A stretch of DNA of 64,000 nt from Paenalcaligenes sp035301625. GTDB taxonomy: Bacteria; Pseudomonadota; Gammaproteobacteria; Burkholderiales; Burkholderiaceae_B. This document shows, in pieces, positions 60,267-64,000 of this stretch. The stretch is taken from assembly GCA_035301625.1 (NCBI GenBank), contig DATGTW010000071.1, positions 1 to 64,000 of the forward strand. The letters run 5' to 3'. Numbering within the stretch: the first letter of the stretch is position 1; every line of letters starts with the position of its first letter. Under the pieces are notes generated by a model. It was not told where the DNA came from and did no database searches. It saw nothing but the letters and a program-made list of their open reading frames with translations. The position numbers and the translations under genes were made by a program.

Positions 60267-61277
60267 ATGAGGCGATCTGCGCGGTTTTTTTTGTTGGGTC
60301 TTTTGGCATTGGCAGTGGGTTTAGCCTTAGTGGCGTGGAGCGGTTGGTGGTGGGTGATGCAACGTTCAGTACCCATGGATGCACCTACGGTTGACTATAT
60401 GGTTGAGCAGGGCATGGGACCACGCCAGATAGCGCGTCAAATGACCCGTGCGGGCATTGCTTTGAACGAAGATAGTTTTGTGTTGTTGGCTCGATATGCT
60501 GAGACTGATAAAAGTCTCAAGGCTGGAGCATACCAAGCGCAATCTGGGGATACATTGTGGGATTTGCTGCAACGAATGGTTGATGGCGATATGCTGCAAA
60601 CGCGCATTACATTTGTCGAGGGTTGGACTTTTGCACGAATGCTAGAAGCCATGAGTAATCACCCTGATATTAAAAATACTTTAAGTGAGGCTACCCCTGC
60701 TGAGATCGCACAAGAGCTCGATATGCCAACAGAATACCCTGAGGGGTTATTTTATCCAGACACCTATGTGTTTGTACCAGGCACAACAGATTTAGTGTTA
60801 CTGCAAAGGGCACATGAAGCGCAGCAGAATGTCATCGATAAGTTGTGGGAGCAACGTGATTCCGATTTACCAATTAAAACTCCATACGAGGCTTTGGTTT
60901 TGGCTTCTATAGTCGAAAAAGAGACAGGGCATACGCAAGATCGCGAGCGGGTGGCTGGGGTGTTTGTAAATCGTTTACGCACAGGAATGCTATTGCAAAC
61001 CGATCCTACCGTCATTTATGGTATGGGTGAGCGCTACCAAGGTCGAATACGTAAAGTAGATCTGAATACGGATAACCCGTGGAATACCTATACGCGTCCA
61101 GGTTTGCCACCCACGCCTATCGCGTTGCCTGGCAAGGCATCTATACTGGCAGTATTACATCCTGAGAAACATGACTACTTTTATTTCGTCTCTCGTGGCG
61201 ATGGCAGCAGCGAGTTTTCAAAAACGTTGCGGGAGCACAATCGAGCAGTGGCGAAATATATTCTCAAACGCAATTGA
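60267..61277 (+). CDS. mltG: Endolytic murein transglycosylase MltG (YceG)
   Basis: Predicted 336-residue inner-membrane lytic transglycosylase that cuts nascent glycan strands. One N-terminal membrane segment (about 7-31), a LysM-like part (VEQGMGPRQIARQMTRAGI), the catalytic Glu in LASIVEKETGHTQDRERVAGVFVNRL (read in parts), and LQTDPTVIYGMG and NTYTRPGLPPTPIALPG (YceG signature) are visible. It starts the mltG-tmk-holB series; the gap to tmk is 6 bases. Confidence 0.96.
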   Translation: MRRSARFFLLGLLALAVGLALVAWSGWWWVMQRSVPMDAPTVDYMVEQGMGPRQIARQMTRAGIALNEDSFVLLARYAETDKSLKAGAYQAQSGDTLWDLLQRMVDGDMLQTRITFVEGWTFARMLEAMSNHPDIKNTLSEATPAEIAQELDMPTEYPEGLFYPDTYVFVPGTTDLVLLQRAHEAQQNVIDKLWEQRDSDLPIKTPYEALVLASIVEKETGHTQDRERVAGVFVNRLRTGMLLQTDPTVIYGMGERYQGRIRKVDLNTDNPWNTYTRPGLPPTPIALPGKASILAVLHPEKHDYFYFVSRGDGSSEFSKTLREHNRAVAKYILKRN

Positions 61278-61283
61278 GGAATA

Positions 61284-61922
61284 ATGACACAGCAAGGTTT
61301 GTTTTTAACCCTCGAAGGGGTTGATGGCGCAGGAAAAAGCACTCACATCCCTTTCATGAAACAGGTGCTCCAGGCGCATAATATTTCTGTGGTAGTGACT
61401 CGGGAACCCGGGGGCACTCCATTAGGAGAATCTCTACGCGAACTACTTTTGCAGCAACCCATGCGTCTCAAGACAGAATGTTTGTTGATGTTTGCGGCGC
61501 GCAACGAACATATCCAAACCCGTGTTTTGCCAGCATTAAAAAAAGGTCAATGGGTATTGTGTGATCGCTTTACTGATGCTAGTTATGCCTATCAGGGCGG
61601 GGGTCGGGCGTTGGGTACTGAGCAGATACGCGTGTTAGAGCAATGGGTGCATGCTGGCTTACAGCCTGATCGCACCTGGTTGTTTGATGTTCCATTGGAT
61701 TTGGCACGCCAAAGAATGCTAAATACACGTGTATTGGATCGATTTGAAAAAGAAGACGTAGAGTTTTTTATTCGTACGCAACAAGCCTACTACGATCGAG
61801 TTCATCAAGATCCCCAACGGTTTTATATGGTTGATGCCAGCAGGGATATACAAACCATTCAAAATCAGCTCAATAAAGAACTTTTAGCGCTTATTGATTC
61901 CTGGCGCGGTGTGGCCTCTTGA
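61284..61922 (+). CDS. tmk: Thymidylate kinase
   Basis: Predicted 212-residue dTMP kinase making dTDP. P-loop EGVDGAGKST at residues 11-20, TREPGGTPLGESLRELL with the DR/TREPGG dTMP motif, CDRFTDASYAYQGGGR, and the LID region. A GAGGAATA before the ATG (TGAGGAATAATG, partly inside the mltG stop) is the ribosome site. The position before holB is conserved in proteobacteria. Confidence 0.97.
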   Translation: MTQQGLFLTLEGVDGAGKSTHIPFMKQVLQAHNISVVVTREPGGTPLGESLRELLLQQPMRLKTECLLMFAARNEHIQTRVLPALKKGQWVLCDRFTDASYAYQGGGRALGTEQIRVLEQWVHAGLQPDRTWLFDVPLDLARQRMLNTRVLDRFEKEDVEFFIRTQQAYYDRVHQDPQRFYMVDASRDIQTIQNQLNKELLALIDSWRGVAS

Positions 61923-61955
61923 GCACATTTTATTTATTAATCTTAGACCGTTCAC

Positions 61956-62966
61956 ATGCAATTACTCCCCTGGTTTGAAACTACTGCGAGCAGTTTTTTA
62001 AAACATAAAACACATTTAGCTCATGCCTGGCTATTAACGGGAGCACGCGGGATTGGCAAGTTCGAACTGGGGCAGTTTTTAGGTGCATCTTTACTGTGCG
62101 AGCAACCTAACGAGTTGGGGTTTGCTTGTGGTCGCTGCCGTGCCTGTGGCTGGGTAGAAAACAACACTCATCCAGATTTAAAATACATTTATCCGGCTGC
62201 TTTACACGGACAGCTATTCCCCACCCAAGAGCCTACTGACAAAGAGGAAAAGTCTCAAGAAATTCGCATTGAGCAATTACGCGCACTGGATGATTGGTTT
62301 TATGCCAGCACGCATCGGGCAGGGTTTCGAGTGGTGATTTTTTATCCTGCACATCAAATCAATGGCATTACGGCTAACGCTTTGCTAAAAATACTTGAAG
62401 AACCAATGCCACAGACAGTGTTTTTGCTCATTACTGATCAATTGCCTTTGATGTTGCCAACGATACGTTCGCGTTGCCAGTTAATGCGTCTACAAAGTCC
62501 TACAAGCGATATGGCTTTGGATTGGCTCGAAAACCAGGATATCAGTAATTCAGCACAATGGTTGGCAGCGCATGATGGTGCTCCATTTGAGGCTCTCAAG
62601 GCGGCACAAAATGATAAGCAACCGATACCAGAATGGCTTCAGCAATTAGTAATAGCTCTGGAACAGCGTCAGTTAGCAACCTTATATACTTTGTTAGCCG
62701 CGCTCGAGCCATTACCCTACGGTCTGGTACTGACTGTTTTGCAGCGGTTATTATTAGACATACAGTATTGTCAGTTTGGACTCGAGCCGCGTCATTTTGC
62801 TCAGTTGCAACCGTATTTACTGCCATTGGCTAATCGCAGCACCCGCCATGCAGTGACGGTTTTATTAAAAAATCTGACACAAAGTCAAAAAACAGCACAA
62901 CACCCTTTTAATCAGAAGTTGCGGGTACACCGATTATTGGATCTACTCTACGGGGCATTAGCATAA
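61956..62966 (+). CDS. holB: DNA polymerase III delta' subunit HolB
   Basis: Predicted 336-residue clamp-loader subunit. The AAA-like ATPase fold is present with a modified P-loop ARGIGKFELGQ, a zinc module of four Cys-type positions (CEQPNELGFACGRCRAC, read in parts), the SRC-type motif RSRCQLMRL, and VVIFYPAHQINGITANALLKILEEP (read in parts) equivalent to Walker B and sensor regions. Length matches E. coli (334). It follows tmk after 33 bases. Confidence 0.94.
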   Translation: MQLLPWFETTASSFLKHKTHLAHAWLLTGARGIGKFELGQFLGASLLCEQPNELGFACGRCRACGWVENNTHPDLKYIYPAALHGQLFPTQEPTDKEEKSQEIRIEQLRALDDWFYASTHRAGFRVVIFYPAHQINGITANALLKILEEPMPQTVFLLITDQLPLMLPTIRSRCQLMRLQSPTSDMALDWLENQDISNSAQWLAAHDGAPFEALKAAQNDKQPIPEWLQQLVIALEQRQLATLYTLLAALEPLPYGLVLTVLQRLLLDIQYCQFGLEPRHFAQLQPYLLPLANRSTRHAVTVLLKNLTQSQKTAQHPFNQKLRVHRLLDLLYGALA

Positions 62967-63075
62967 GTTACTGTCTGCAGGGGTGTCACTCTATACAGTT
63001 ATTTAGCTAGCGCTTGCGTACGCCTTACAATACGAAAGTACCTATTTAAAATTGTTTTGAAAACAAGAGATATTT

Positions 63076-63846
63076 ATGTTTGTTGATTCTCATTGCCACA
63101 TTGATTTTCCACAGTTACGCGATCGTTTTGATGATGTCATGACCAATATGGAACACAATCAGGTGGAACATGCACTGGTGGTGAGCGTAGATATTGATGC
63201 ATGGCCGGGATTGATGTCTTTGGTAGAGCAAAAATCGAATTTAAGCGCATCGGTAGGGGTTCATCCTGGATATAGAGATGTTAATGAGCCTTCGGCCAAA
63301 GAATTAATCGAATTTGCCCAACATCCTAAAGTGGTGGCCATCGGTGAAACAGGCTTGGATTACTACCGCCTAAAAGAGCCTTTGGACTGGCAGCGCGAGC
63401 GCTTTGAGCGACATCTGCTGGTGAGCCGTCGAACTGGGTTACCTACCATTATTCATACGCGCGCAGCAGCTGCCGATACATTAGCGATTATGAAAGACGC
63501 ACAAGTTGATCAGGTCGGTGGCGTGATGCACTGCTTTACAGAAACGAAAGAAGTGGCCAAAGCTGCGATGGATATGAATTTTTATATTTCATTCTCGGGC
63601 ATTGTGACTTTCAAAAGTGCTACCGATCTACAAGAGGTCGCGCGCTATGTGCCATTGGATAGAATGCTCATTGAAACTGATTCGCCTTATTTAGCGCCTG
63701 TACCCCATCGTGGAAAAACCAATGAGCCTGCCAACGTTAAGCATGTTGCAGAATATATTGCACAATTACGTGGCGTAGATGTAAATACCATTGCTGAGGC
63801 AACTACAAATAATTTTTATAGTCTTTTCAACAAGATAAAGCATTAA
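63076..63846 (+). CDS. TatD-family metal-dependent hydrolase (YcfH type)
   Basis: Predicted 256-residue TIM-barrel deoxyribonuclease-like hydrolase. Metal ligands: DSHCHIDFPQL (first His pair), GETGLDYYRLKEP (Glu), IIHTRAAAADTLAIM (His), GVMHCFTETKEVA (His), and LIETDSPYLAPVPHRGKTNEP (Asp). This group includes TatD 3'-5' DNase and YcfH; function of YcfH is not settled. It follows holB by 109 bases, with no other gene between. Confidence 0.93.
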   Translation: MFVDSHCHIDFPQLRDRFDDVMTNMEHNQVEHALVVSVDIDAWPGLMSLVEQKSNLSASVGVHPGYRDVNEPSAKELIEFAQHPKVVAIGETGLDYYRLKEPLDWQRERFERHLLVSRRTGLPTIIHTRAAAADTLAIMKDAQVDQVGGVMHCFTETKEVAKAAMDMNFYISFSGIVTFKSATDLQEVARYVPLDRMLIETDSPYLAPVPHRGKTNEPANVKHVAEYIAQLRGVDVNTIAEATTNNFYSLFNKIKH

Positions 63847-63907
63847 CTTAAAGCTTCACATTAGTAGGTTCCAATTAAAAAATGTCAGTACACGGCAGGA
63901 ATCATTT

Positions 63908-64000
63908 ATGTTTTCACTAAAAAATAAACTCAAATATGGTGCGCTACTAGGTATTTGCTGCATCGCTTTACAGTCATCTGCGACAGCCCAAAGCACAAGC
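63908..64000 (+). CDS. 5' end of an exported protein, cut by the window end
   Basis: ATG 63908 with CAGGA about 9 bases upstream opens a frame running off the window. The 31 visible codons look like a Sec signal peptide: basic MFSLKNKLKYG, hydrophobic core ALLGICCIALQSS, then ATAQ as the probable cleavage site. The mature protein is outside the window, so no function is given. Confidence 0.75.
   Translation, partial: MFSLKNKLKYGALLGICCIALQSSATAQSTS

Noticed and set aside
1..64000. Possible enrichment of CTCGAG in coding regions
   Set aside because: By eye about twenty sites, close to random expectation for a 6-mer in 64 kb; not a repeat or uptake signal.
1..64000. CRISPR arrays, tRNA or rRNA genes, insertion sequences, prophage, toxin-antitoxin islands
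   Set aside because: None seen: no regularly spaced repeats, no cloverleaf-like segment in the intergenic gaps, no transposase or integrase frames.

Overview
The window is a 64 kb stretch of a moderate-GC betaproteobacterial chromosome. It most likely comes from the order Burkholderiales, family Alcaligenaceae or close to it; I cannot name the genus. The reasons are: a homodimeric-type AceE followed by an AceF with two lipoyl domains and an LpdA with its own lipoyl domain; a folC-dedD-cvpA-purF run; a map/glnD cluster divergent from rpsB-tsf-pyrH-frr-uppS-cdsA-dxr-rseP-bamA-skp-lpxD-fabZ-lpxA-lpxB-rnhB; and ppsR divergent from ppsA, followed by smpB and ratA. No tRNA, rRNA, insertion sequence, prophage gene or CRISPR array was seen. 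Essentially every long gene is intact, and the window is dominated by housekeeping functions.

Layout. 1-5.3 kb: a cut-off gene, xth, an unannotated 51-codon arginine-rich ORF with its own terminator, a spermidine-synthase-like protein, and a three-gene ABC importer of the TrpXYZ/ABC_sub_bind type. 5.3-11.4 kb: a complete RND efflux operon (adaptor, pump, outer-membrane channel) with no local regulator. 11.4-12.8 kb: pdxJ and a YdjA-like nitroreductase. 12.8-16.7 kb: a copper module of cueR and copA (one operon), copZ and a Sco protein, with a clear CueR-type promoter of 19-bp spacer. 16.7-22.1 kb: prlC/opdA, folD, and a FixJ-type two-component system. 22.4-28.6 kb: aceE-aceF-lpdA, ending at a strong terminator. 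28.7-33.5 kb: folC-dedD-cvpA-purF, with dsbB overlapping convergently. 33.5-37.0 kb: glnD and map on the minus strand. 37.0-52.9 kb: the long translation, isoprenoid and envelope supercluster from rpsB to an SpoU methyltransferase. 53-58.9 kb: ppsR/ppsA, smpB, ratA, an RnfH/RatB protein and a 3-hydroxyisobutyryl-CoA hydrolase-like enzyme. 59-64 kb: ygfZ, then mltG-tmk-holB-tatD and the start of an exported protein.

How the genes work together. The supercluster joins translation (S2, EF-Ts, RRF), UMP supply, lipid-carrier and phospholipid synthesis (UppS, CdsA, Dxr), outer-membrane assembly (RseP, BamA, Skp) and lipid A synthesis (LpxD, FabZ, LpxA, LpxB). CueR, CopA, CopZ and Sco together sense, export, carry and deliver copper. 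The two-component system sits divergent to aceE and may respond to metabolic state, but that link is inferred from position only.

I did not find a convincing undescribed multi-gene system. The non-coding signals most worth checking are: a second copy of the CueR-like dyad core upstream of the small arginine-rich ORF; the rpsB leader, with two AAAGGGT and two ACCCTT segments able to pair in alternative ways; a terminator-like hairpin in the ppsA leader; a perfect 13-bp hairpin between tsf and pyrH; and overlapping divergent promoters at ppsR/ppsA that would make ppsR nearly leaderless.
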